A program made the position numbers and the translations under genes. The notes under the pieces were generated by a model. It saw only the letters and a program-made list of their open reading frames with translations. It was not told the DNA's origin and did not search any database. Below, piece by piece: positions 54,974 through 64,000 of a stretch of 64,000 nucleotides of DNA; within the stretch, counting starts at the first letter, position 1; every line of letters begins with the position of its first letter. Location: assembly GCA_024195265.1 (NCBI GenBank), contig JAJLRJ010000010.1, forward strand, positions 21,518,284 through 21,582,283, read 5' to 3'. Source of the DNA: Dendrophyllia cribrosa. Its lineage: Eukaryota; Cnidaria; Anthozoa; Scleractinia; Dendrophylliidae.

Positions 54974-57900
54974 CCATATGCCAGCGTGTGGACACCATCA
55001 TCCTTGATCCAGCGCTTGGAGTCAAAAGGGGAAAGTGTTGTCTTGGTTATATGCTCACCGAAGATCTGGTGGCCTTTGCTTCGGATCCTGTCCATCCCGT
55101 GCTTGAAGGTTCGCCTGTCGAAGAGGGCGTCCTTGTAGTTCTGGTGTGTGATCTCATTCTTTGTGACAACCTTGGTGGTGCCCTTTGCTTTCTTGATGTT
55201 TTTAGCGTCATCCACAAGGATGGAGTACATCTTCGAGCGAAGACACACAGCCTCCGAGATCGGCTTACCCGCGCACTCGTCCTTCATCTTGCCGATGACC
55301 TTCTTGTTAAGCTGGCTGTGGAGTGGATGGTCCTTGGGATAGTCACTTGTGTCGTAGAGTTCGTCCCGAAGGTTCTCCATGTCTTTGTAGACATCATCCG
55401 TCTTGATCTCGAGGAGTAGGGAGTCGGTGTCTGTGTAGAGTAGGTCTACTCGCGGACCGTACTTCAGCTTGAGATGGTTGTAGTAGAAGTCGTACATCAG
55501 TGTTTTGGAGAGATCAAGGATGCACATGCCTGTGTAGACTGGTCGGTTGAAGAGGATTTTCTCCCTCTGCATCTGGATCCCCGCCAGGTTGCTTCCAAAG
55601 ACCGCTGCTCTAGTAAACAGTGGGCTTGCGATAAGCTTTCTCATCTTGTCTTGCTCGTGCGGCCGGACAAGCTTCATGTCGATTCGATTTCTGAGGTTCT
55701 CCATTGTCTTACCGAAGACGGAGTTGTTCATGAGCTTGAAGAAGTTCTTCTCGAAGTCGGAAGTGGCCTTCTTTCTGAGCTCGGTGTTCAGGGAGATGTA
55801 TGGCTCCATCCACGCCCTCTGTTCGAACTTGAGGATTTTGTGGATTTTCCTCAACTTCATTCCAAGATCCAGGTACTGCTGGAGAGCCCTGTAATGCAAC
55901 ACGTACCGGGATTTATCGCGTAGGGTAAGGAGCAGCTTCTGTGTCTTGTCTTCTGGCTGCCCCTCTACCAAGGCCCTTTGGTATGGTGACATCCATTCCT
56001 TTGGGACGACCTGCTTTTCTGGGGCTAGAGGATAAGCGTTGTGCTCGTCGTGCAGCTCCTCTGGGTACTCAAGATCAACCTCGAGGATGTAACCGATCTT
56101 TCTGTTTGGCCTCCACTTCCTGATCTGGTGAACTGTTAGAGAGACAGGGCATCATGCGAACTTGCCAACTGGTAGAGGCTGAGTCATAGCCCAGCCGTAG
56201 AGATTGTTCGCATCGTAGTACATGATGTAGATTGGCCCTTCGTTGATGTTGTAGTCGCAAAGATATTTATTGTTGGCCTTGCAGTGGCGCCAGCTCTCCA
56301 TGGATATACCACCTCGCAAGCCTCTTTCAACAAAGAGGTGCATGTTGACGTCTGTGAGCAGCTCCAGGTTGACGCCCGTATACTTGAGAAGGGCGTCCCA
56401 GGAAAGGCCCGGGCTTGTATAGTAGTGTGCCGGGTCAAGCTTGTAGTGGTTCAGACATGTTTTTCTGAAGTTCTCGAAAACATCAGCCAGAAGAAGCACG
56501 TCTGTGCAAAGGTAGAGATCGTGGTAATCTCCGAGTGTCTTAATCCGAATATCTCCCACACTTTTTGCGCATGGACGTAGTCTTCATCGGAGATGCCTTC
56601 CTTCTTGAGCTCACTGTAGAAGGCATCTTTCGGTGGTAGTGTTGTCTCATCGAAGCGGGTCCATGAGTCCATGTGCTCATATTGGTAGACACCTTTTTGT
56701 AAAATAAGCTTGCGCTTAGCACGGTTCTTCTCGTAGTCTGCCGTGATTGTAAAGGACTCTGGCTTGTTTGTTTCAACCAGGGCGCTTAGGCTTAACTGCA
56801 TGAACTGCAAACTGTCAATGAACCTCAGCTTGCCAAGAGAGAAGGATATGTACTTCTCCATGTTGTTTGGGATGCATTTCAAATCAGAATGCACGTCTGC
56901 AATACCACTCATGATATGGTGCGCATCGTAACCCTTCAAGTTGTGAAAGATTACTGGAATTATTTCCGTTTTCGGGTTGGTGCGGAAATAGTTGATGTTG
57001 CAAGCACTGTGAGCCGCACCCCGGTACTTTCCTGTGATGTGGCAATGATCTCTGACTGCGTCTCGAACAGAGCCTTGGATAAGGGACTCTCCACAGAAGA
57101 GACAATCGGTCTGCTCGAATAAATTGTCTGGGGCGGCCTGCCTTTTGTTTCTTGGTAAGACAAATGGGAACTCTTCCAATTCGCCGTCCTCGCCCTGGAT
57201 GTAAGTTTTGAATGTCTTTTGGTAGCATTTGTTGGTGTGCCGATGAACGAAGCCCGCGTGTTCTCCGGTGTTTGGGTCATAGACCGCAATGGCATCCCTG
57301 TGGTTCTCCTTGATGAGAGACTTGTCACAGATATGGCAATCTGTTGCACGGTTGAATTTTGCCCAGTCTGCTCTTGTCATGGAGAGTGGTGCCTTTTGTT
57401 GCAGCTCGTCTCTGATCTCTCCTTCCAGCTGCTGTAAGCTGTTAAGAAATAGTGACACCGAGTTCTCTCCTCTGTATAGATAAGGACCGTTTGTCTCTCC
57501 ATCAGAGCGAACAGCTAACATGCAGAACCCGCAGGGTTTATGCACGGATGTTTCAGTGGTACTGCTCTGTGATGGGTCTGGTGTGCAACCATGGACTTTT
57601 TCGACTATGCTTTCGAAGTCGGCATAGATAACCCAAGGCTTCTTCATCTGATTCTGTAAGTTCTCGAAGTGAAGGAAGTTTTCGCCTTCTTTTGGCATTT
57701 CAGCTCGTACCGGCCTGCCTTTGACTCCCCTGCAGTAGAAGAGATGGTCAGTGAGAATCCGTTCTGAAGAAAAGGCTTGGAGGCACCTGTCACAGTGATT
57801 CATACGGCGCCCTACGTTGTACTCACTGTGTAGGAGCCTGCTCATGCTCTTGGTGTAGCAGTAATGCGAGGTGTGCATATCTGTGAGCATCATCAGATTG

Positions 57901-58658
57901 ATCCTTCGCAGATTGGGGTTCTCTAGCTCACTGACTCTGATTACAACCACCTTGTTGTTCTGGTATCCATAAATGTTGATTGGAAGGTTGTTTTGGCGCT
58001 CAACCTTGGATATCTGGCTCAATGGTGTTGGAAAATCGATTCCAGTGAAGTCTAGACCATCATCAACGGGATAACTACCTGGTCGATCTGAGTGCGCCTC
58101 GGCAGGAAATAAGGCTGCTCTAAGTGCCCATCGGAGGCACTGGTTATCTCGGTTCTTTACATTGATGATGGCTTGCTTTGACCTGAGTTTTGATGGTGTT
58201 GGGATGAATGTGCCACCTCTTAGGGGTTGGTACAACCCAAACTCAAGGTAGACAGTGTTGATTTTCTCAATCACCCAGCCAGAACCCATGTGCTGCCATC
58301 TGGCAATCTCTTCCTTAAAGCCATTCACAATGCCTTCCAGGATGTCCCCCTCTCGCAGCTGATAGAGATGTGTTACTATCAGTGGGTTGACGTTCCAAAA
58401 GAAGTGATCCATTTCTCGATTGTCATCGCCTTCCTTTGAAAAATGAACATCGAATGATAAAGTGACCTTCACTCCGCCAAGCTCTGTTGCTTCGCGTGCT
58501 ATTTTCTGGAGAATAGCCGCCCTATTGGCTATAAAAAAAGCATTAAGGTCCTTGATTTGGTAGTCATCAGGGACGTTCATCTTGTAGCCATGCAACCATT
58601 TGCCGAAGTAGTCTTGATTCCTTGGATTGAAGTCAAGACCTTGAGCCGCCATTGCCAT
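54949..58658 (-). pseudogene. Protein-primed DNA polymerase B, one frameshift and one in-frame stop
   Basis: Starts at ATGGCAATGGCG (58658), just after the promoter module in the right terminal repeat. The N-terminal half contains Cys/His clusters (HCDRCLQAF to HLFYC; CHICDK; CLFCGES; RDHCHITGKYRGAAH) and the exonuclease motifs YADFES and VIFHNLKGYDAHHIM. The frame changes at about 56550, is stopped by TGA at 56152-56154, and continues to 54949. Polymerase motifs are all present: DANNLYG (A), KLMNNSVFGK (B) and YTDTDS (C). This is the family B polymerase that replicates Polintons and adintoviruses with a protein primer at the termini. Confidence 0.92.
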
Positions 58659-58733
58659 GTGGGTGGGTATATACAGGGGGTGAGATTTCTCCAATTGGTG
58701 GTCTCGTACCGGACCAGCATATGCAAACAGAAT
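58659..58733 (-). promoter_or_regulatory. Inner right terminal repeat with the polymerase promoter
   Basis: On the minus strand: CATATGCTGGTCCGGTACGAG, then CCAATTGGAGAAATC, then GTATATACCC and the start codon. It matches the left terminal repeat except that the left copy has one extra 20-bp unit and about 35 extra bases. Confidence 0.75.
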
Positions 58734-58895
58734 AGTAGTATAGGGCGTTGGTCATCCGGGACCACCTGAATTAAGCTGCCAAACGCCCGAGTTACCGGCC
58801 CCCAGGACGAATGCAATGAGTCCGCGGGGGCCGGTAACTCGGGCGTTTGGCAGCTTAATTCAAGTGGTCCCGGATCACCAACGCGCTATACTACT
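58734..58895. repeat. Right terminal 162-bp palindrome (hairpin-forming)
   Basis: Inverted copy of the left terminal palindrome, with the loop (AGGACGAATGCAATGAGTCC) in the complementary orientation. The arms are near-perfect inverted repeats. The element ends TATACTACT at 58895. Confidence 0.92.
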
Positions 58896-58900
58896 ATTGT
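58895..58900. repeat. Right target-site duplication tattgt
   Basis: A direct repeat of 41748-41753 immediately outside the right terminus, fitting retroviral-integrase-type insertion. Confidence 0.75.
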
Positions 58901-59658
58901 GGTATTTTTGGAAGCGTTATGGTAAGGAGCTTGCTTTAAGGTTACCGTGTACCTTCAGATCGAAAATTTGTTGAATTTATTTTTTGGCGTCAAAATAAAG
59001 TTTACAGAATGAACTTTCATCCCAAGAAAAATTATCGAAAAATAGTGAAAATTGACGGAGAAATGACGGTATAACTTTTGTGGGCGGAGTTTGTTTATGA
59101 AGCGACATGTTTTTTTAAGCGCTGTTTTCTCAAAGTTAATTTTTCGCTCGTAGGGGACACTTTAAAGAGCTACAACTCAAAGGGAATTTGTTCGATTTTC
59201 CTCAAATTTGGACAGAAGCTTGGCTAACATATAATCAACAAAAATTTATCGGGGAATTTCTTATTTCCGAAAACTTTTTCGTTAAGAGCCATTTCCGTGG
59301 GATCACTCCAACTTTTTTTCTCCTTTTTTCGAAAATATTCTGTAAATTTTCATTGCAATTGAATATGGGAAATCGCCGACACGTTTTTTTTAGCGCTTCG
59401 TGTCCGGAAACCCGAGAACAAATCAAATTAGCAAAATACGATAATCGCTTTGAGTTATAGCGTTTTAAAGCTGATTCGGACGTTCGAATTTAGACGTCGT
59501 AAAAAATTCGACAATTCATTTTCTTACCAAATGGTTTCCATATTTAGATATCCAGCTTTATAAGCTTTAATTTGATATCTGGGTTTAGTTATATTAAGTG
59601 TAATCTTAAGACGCTAGAGCTGTTATACTGGAGACACCCCCGAAGGTACACTGTAACC
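58901..59658. other. Right host flank of the virus
   Basis: AT-rich DNA without recognised coding sequence or repeat. Confidence 0.4.
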
Positions 59659-60214
59659 TTAAAGTGCCCCTGTGATCAAATTTTTGATTTTCACTTTTTT
59701 ACGTTTTCGTGTACAATTAGACTTTCTTACTCATCTTGCCAAATTTCAATTCATTACGAACATCAGAAGTCATTTTATTTTATCATTTATTTCCGAGAAT
59801 TTACGGCCGCCATTAATCAACCATGTTCCAAGGCTTGGTTACGAATGGGAGAAAGTGACGTCAAAGACTCAAACATACCTCACGGGTTGAAATTATAATA
59901 ACAATAAGTATAGAAAATCACGCGAAAAGCAACAAAAACTTTGGACTTGTTCTTCGTGCAATTTTCTATGCTGATTGTTATTATAATTTCAACCCGTGAG
60001 GTACGTTTGAGTCTGACGTCACTTTCTCCCATTCGCATCCAAGCTTTGGAACAAGGTTGATTAATGGCGGCCGTAAATTTTCGGAAATAAATGTTAAAAT
60101 AAAATGACTTCTGATGTTCGTAATGGATTGAAATTTGGCAAGATGAGTAAGAAAGTCTAATACGAAAATGTAAAAAAATGAAAATAAAAAATTTGATCAT
60201 AGGGGCACTTTAAG
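59659..60214. mobile_element. piggyBac-type foldback MITE with TTAA ends and about 250-bp arms
   Basis: TTAA-AGTGCCCC at 59659 and GGGGCACT-TTAA at 60214 bound two long arms (to about 59905 and from about 59975) that are inverted copies with moderate divergence. No transposase frame; the open frames inside are mirror images of each other. TTAA duplication points to piggyBac-type mobilisation. Confidence 0.78.
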
Positions 60215-61140
60215 TTTGCTCAGAAGCTTGTCACGTTGAAGCGTGCAACTTTCCCCTATAATAAAAAAAAAATAATAAATAAAAAAAAATATAATAATAA
60301 AAAATTATGTTCAGAACTATGCTGGGGATTATTAGAATTCCCTTTTTTCCCTTATATGTGATTTGCCGATAAATGTATTATTTACCAATTTGTGCCTTTC
60401 CTAAGGAAACATCGTTTTGTAATTTTAACAACATTAAAAAAAAAGACGCTATTTATAACAATTTTATGCCAATCCCAGCAGTGTTTGTGTCCCATCCGCG
60501 ATAACCCTCGTTCGGTCAGGAGTATTGCGGTCGCATATTCTCACGGCCAATCTGCTTTGAAATGGCGTCGAAATTGCTCTCTGAATGTACAGTCAAAGCA
60601 CCAGAGGGCCAGAACTCCGCTTTTTTCAGGTGAAATTAATTAAATTCCTTAGGGTTAGTGCAAATTCGACAAGGGTTTGTGATATTATTTATTGTGCGAT
60701 AAAATGAGGCAAATCTGAGCGAGAAAAAATAAAAAAGGGACTAAAATTCGACGTAGGTTGGTTATGCTCTCAGCCCTTCAATTAATAGGTGGCGTAGCAG
60801 ATGTAAATGGGGATCATGGCTGTCGTTGATTCTTGCTGCGTAGGCTAATAAATTGGTTGAAAGGTTGTTTATGTAAATGGTATTTGCTGTTTATAGTAAT
60901 TTGATGGAATCATGAAACAATTTTTGAATCTATTAAGGGTTCTCGGCCTGCTTTTTATTGAACAAGAAGCTGTACACAGCTTGAATCGCACATGGATTTA
61001 ACCCATTGCAGTATTGATTCCCGAGTGTTTTGAGTGCTTTTACGGAAAAACATCAAATTATGTCTGAAAAGTAACACTACATTCAGTAGCAATTTCTGCA
61101 GAGACTAAAAAATCGATCAAGAAACTAAAAACTCAGCGAA
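60215..61140. other. Intergenic DNA
   Basis: An A/T-rich AATAAT-type run lies at about 60260-60305. No gene recognised. Confidence 0.4.
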
Positions 61141-62035
61141 ATACTTTAACCCAAGTGTTTTTAGATGTCAAAAACTTCACAACCAAAGCCATATACCAAA
61201 AACTTGTTAAACACACGTTCAAAGATCCCACGTCAAAGCAACGTATTTTAGATTATGGAATTGAATCGGAACAAACGACTGACTATTACAAACTTGCTTT
61301 CACTATTACAAAGGAAACTAAACTAGTAATGTTTCAATATAAGATCCTGCATAATATAGTTTTTACAAAAAGTAAGTTGTTCCAAGCAAAGCTAGCAAAC
61401 TTATAGCTTATGTTACTTATGCAAATCGGGAAATCAAGACCTTAAACACATGTTATTTCTCTGCCCTATTGTTGCTCAATTCTGGGACTCCTTTAGTGAG
61501 TTATACAAAGAGTATATGCCCTCAGCAATTGAGCTTTCTATCGTCAAAATCATGTTCGGAATTCTGAAAAGAGACAAGTTTGATAAACTTATCAATCATT
61601 TAATTCTTATCGCGAAATATTATATTTATTGCTGCAGTGTTAAAGAGGAGCCATTATCTATATCAACGTTCCAAGCTATAGTTGTAAGTAAAGCTGAATT
61701 TGAAAAACGAATTGCAACTAGGTCTAACTCTCTGACACCTTTTTACCATAAATGGAAGCCCTTAATAGATGCAAATATCATATAAAAGTAAGATTGCTCT
61801 GTAAGCGAACATTTTTTTCTCTCAATCCCGTACTTGTTCTTTGTCCTCTTTTGTTTGCTGTGTATCTGTGTTTTAGAACTGTAATATGTAATGAATGAGT
61901 ATATCCAAATAGCTTGTTTTTTTAGTTGTAGCCTTGTATTGTTAGTTTTATGTAACGTTTCTGTTATATTTATGTATTTTGTAGATTGTAAAGAGTTATT
62001 AACACTAATAAAGTGCAAAAAAAAAAAAAAAAAAA
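61141..62035 (+). mobile_element. 5'-truncated LINE insertion (L1/Tx1-like C-terminus) with poly-A tail
   Basis: The frames 61155-61406 and 61450-61785 encode the C-terminal region of a LINE polyprotein: FQYKILHNIVFTKSKLF, then a CxxC-type segment followed by HMLFLCPIVAQFWDSF and a final Lys-rich tail. The two parts lie in different frames and are separated by a stop, so the gene is dead. About 230 bp of 3' region follows, with an AATAAA-like signal (TAATAAAG) and a pure A run ending at about 62035. Confidence 0.82.
61155..61785 (+). pseudogene. LINE polyprotein C-terminal fragment
   Basis: Coding remnant inside the truncated LINE described at 61141-62035. It shows the post-RT Cys/His region (LCKSGNQDLKHML spanning the break) that follows reverse transcriptase in L1/Tx1-type elements. 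Frame changes at about 61404-61450. No reverse transcriptase or endonuclease domain remains. Confidence 0.78.
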
Positions 62036-62481
62036 AGTAGCCGACACGATCGCTAACTGAAATGCAAAGTTATATAAAACACAAATCGTGTAAATCAAAC
62101 CTACGTGCGATTCAAGTCACGTAATGACCTAATGCGTGAAATTTCCTGTTGACCTTTACAGTCTCGCGCATTGTATGTCAGAAGAGGGTCCTGAAGGGGT
62201 AAAATGGGAACTGGGATTGGCCTGTTTTTGCCCTGGTAAATGGGATTTGAGTCACTGGGACTGGGATTTGGTCACTGGGAATGGAAAAAAAAAAACGTCG
62301 AAATGGGAATGGGACAGTTGTCTTTAAGCATTTCCAGTCAATGCTTAACTGGTCTTAACTAGTCTAACTAATTTCCTTAGTGAAACAAAGGGAATGGTAA
62401 ACTGATCCTTACGGCAGAAAAACAGAAGCAGAAGCAGAAGCAAAAAAAAAAAAAATAATAAATAAAAATGGAATATAATAG
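62036..62481. other. Intergenic DNA with simple repeats
   Basis: GGGAATGGG/CTGGGATTTGG-type degenerate repeats at about 62200-62310 and an AGAAGC/A run at about 62425-62460. No gene. Confidence 0.45.
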
Positions 62482-62523
62482 TGCCCAATATTTCGCTTTG
62501 CAAAACAAAGCTTCTTCAGGGGC
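62482..62523 (-). ncRNA. Hammerhead ribozyme motif, Penelope type (left arm)
   Basis: On the minus strand: GCCC (stem I), CTGAAGA, stem II GCTTTG-TTTT-GCAAAGC, GAAAT, ATT, GGGC (stem I partner). Core complete with minimal stem III. Confidence 0.72.
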
Positions 62524-62939
62524 TAGTACTATAAATGATTACAACTGTAAAACCGTTATACAAGTGGTTTTGAAAAAAACTAAAGAATAACAAAAACAGT
62601 GAATATGATTGGTGAAGGGTTTGACGGGTAATAATCTGAGTGATGAGAAAATTAATGAACCTCGCCGCATCTGTTGATTCCAAGTGGTTCTAACGTCTTC
62701 GCTTTGTCTATGAGAAATGCTTCACGCGCTTTTCGTACAGAGTCTCTGCTATGACGTATTAATTCCAGTGGTATATAAGTTGCATATCCTTACAGGGGGG
62801 TGGCTACGGGTATATGCTTTAGTCTATAAAACTTTTCATTGTTGCAATTAAAAAGAAAACTGTTAAAACCGACGGTCTAAAGAAGGGGGAGGGGGTGGCT
62901 AGCCACCCAATCCATCCCCCCCCCCCCCACCCACCCCCT

Positions 62940-63270
62940 GTATCCACCCCTGCTTTAGTAGAGTGTCCTGGTAGATTAAAGTGTTCTGATATAGGAGTAG
63001 GACAGCTGAGGCGATGTGGATTCTCTACAGAGCGGCGATGTTCACAAAAGCGTTCATTTATATTAGTTTGCGTTTTGTTTCACCGATGTATTGACGCGGT
63101 ATATTACGTTTAAAACAGTTTTTACATTGGATCATATAGATTAGGTTTTTAGAATTACATGTTATGTGATAATAAAATAATACAACGTTCCTCTTTTGTA
63201 GTAAAAAAGAGTGTATTTCTTTTGGCCTTGTTGAATGGACTGACAGGTCAAACAGAGTGGGTGGTTGCAT
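62940..63270 (-). pseudogene. GIY-YIG endonuclease fragment of the second Penelope-like element
   Basis: Reads NLIYMIQCKNC, QYIGETKRKL, then after a frame break ERFCEHRRSV and ISEHFNLPGHS, which is the GIY-YIG endonuclease order. The break at about 63060 and the absence of reverse transcriptase mark it as a dead fragment. Confidence 0.75.
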
Positions 63271-63521
63271 CTGTAAGCTCCTGCTTGAGGCACCGATCTG
63301 ATCTCTCTCGCTGGTTGGTTTCCTTAGTTTAGTATGTAGTTAGTTTGGAACCACTTGGAATCAACAGATGCGACGAACTTCGTTAACTTTCTCATCACTA
63401 GTCAGTTTAGTTTATCACCCGTCAAACCCTTCACCAATCATATTCATTGTTTTTGTTATTCTGTAGTTTTTTTCAAAACCACTTGTATAACGGTTTACAG
63501 TTGTAATCATTTATAGTGCTA

Positions 63522-63562
63522 GCCCCTGAAGAAGCTTTGTTTTGCAAAGCGAAATATTGGGC
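63522..63562 (+). ncRNA. Hammerhead ribozyme motif, Penelope type (right arm)
   Basis: GCCC, CTGAAGA (63526-63532), stem II GCTTTG-TTTT-GCAAAGC, GAAA (63551-63554), TATT, GGGC (63559-63562). Inverted twin of 62482-62523. Confidence 0.74.
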
Positions 63563-64000
63563 ACTCATCGCCCAGAATGGCATTGTCTTTTGCGACATGT
63601 ACTTACGGTGCCCCATTTTGTGACGCGCGGCATAATAATTTGCATGATCATAACTGGTCGGCAGTGATTGGTCAACAGATTTAGCTTTGGGAATACTTGG
63701 GTCTCTTCACAAAATCAGCTACTGTCAATCAAACGTTGGAAGTGTGAAGTAAATATCAAGGTGCGATAAAGTTAACAATAGCGCCTCGCTCTTCACAATT
63801 CTGAGTTAGCTGAAGTAATTTTACGCAGAACAGGGTTTTTTAAAAAGTTGTTCAAATAGAGAGCGCGATGCGCGGGTCACTCATTTGCAATCCACTGCTC
63901 TCGTTCTTGTTAAAGGCGGGCCGCGCTGTTTACAAAGTATTTTGTCACAAATTCGTGTGCAGCGATATTTTTTATTTGACTCGATAGACTCGCGATGTTC
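63563..64000. other. Intergenic DNA to the window end
   Basis: No gene or repeat is recognised. Confidence 0.35.

Larger units (their letters stand above)
41754..58895. mobile_element. Integrated Polinton/adintovirus-type dsDNA virus, about 17.1 kb
   Basis: Flanked by tattgt at 41748-41753 and 58895-58900, which fits the 6-bp target duplication made by Polinton-type retroviral-like integrases. The termini read AGTAGTATA and TATACTACT. Inside lie the defining genes of the group: protein-primed DNA polymerase B, retroviral-type integrase, FtsK/A32-like packaging ATPase, hexon-like major capsid protein and a probable penton-like protein. A YqaJ-type exonuclease and a VLTF3-like factor are also present. 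Several genes carry single stops or frameshifts, so this copy as read could not make a complete set of proteins. No adenain-type protease was found. Confidence 0.93.
62482..63562 (-). mobile_element. Second Penelope-like remnant flanked by inverted terminal copies
   Basis: Arms of about 215 bp (62482-62700 and 63345-63562) are inverted copies, each with a hammerhead motif at its outer end. They enclose a GIY-YIG endonuclease fragment on the minus strand. It is a different subfamily from the 775-1438 copy: the stem II sequence and the arms do not match. Confidence 0.82.

Noticed and set aside
54970..55923. Plus-strand open frames opposite the polymerase
   Set aside because: They mirror the polymerase codons on the other strand and have no promoter box or family similarity.
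59572..60200. Coding frames within the foldback MITE
   Set aside because: The frames are inverted copies of each other arising from the two arms, without known domains.

Overview
This is eukaryotic nuclear DNA. It is AT-rich and intron-bearing, with few host exons and many retroelement scraps, foldback elements and microsatellites. Penelope-like retroelements carrying hammerhead ribozymes, piggyBac-type elements and a metazoan Polinton/adintovirus-type virus together suggest an invertebrate, most likely an anthozoan cnidarian. That placement is inference from element content; no marker gene in the window fixes the species.

Host part (1-41.7 kb). Two host genes can be modelled on the minus strand. 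The first is a small three-exon gene (6488-1633) whose splice phases agree at both junctions. The second is the end of a larger gene (17579-11821) with a 4 kb terminal exon coding for a low-complexity Q/S/N-rich protein. Around and inside them lie: two Penelope-like remnants flanked by inverted terminal copies, each copy with a hammerhead ribozyme motif (0.8-1.4 kb and 62.5-63.6 kb); a separate foldback with a long type I hammerhead motif in each arm (16.4-16.6 kb); a multi-exon piggyBac transposase gene with a long Arg-Gly repeat (24.0-27.0 kb); a 2 kb inverted array of six tRNA-like units (32.8-34.86 kb); LINE fragments (39.4-40.0 kb and 61.1-62.0 kb); and several foldback MITEs, two of them with TTAA ends typical of piggyBac derivatives.

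The virus element (41,754-58,895, about 17.1 kb) is the main content. It is an integrated Polinton/adintovirus-type dsDNA virus flanked by the 6-bp direct repeat tattgt. Each terminus is a 162-bp near-perfect palindrome, and the terminal inverted repeat continues inward to the first gene at each end. Layout from left to right: zinc-finger protein and YqaJ-type exonuclease (+); a VLTF3-like late transcription factor (-); an iteron cluster; a membrane protein and a putative penton-like protein (-); a 607-aa probable virion protein (+); a coiled-coil/membrane protein in two frames (-); the major capsid protein, packaging ATPase, six small proteins (four with membrane segments) and a retroviral-type integrase (+); and protein-primed DNA polymerase B (-), reading inward from the right terminus. 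Two promoter classes are visible. A CCAATTG + GTATATA module precedes the first zinc-finger gene, the exonuclease and the polymerase. A short A-rich + CATATRTATAC box lies just upstream of the structural genes. With a VLTF3-like gene on board, this looks like a virus-encoded early/late cascade.

The copy is partly decayed. There are single in-frame stops in the integrase, VLTF3-like and polymerase genes, frameshifts in the polymerase, ATPase and coiled-coil genes, and a doubtful start in one small gene. The capsid, penton-like, 607-aa and exonuclease frames are intact. No adenain-type protease was recognised. All protein assignments come from reading motifs by eye; no database search was run.
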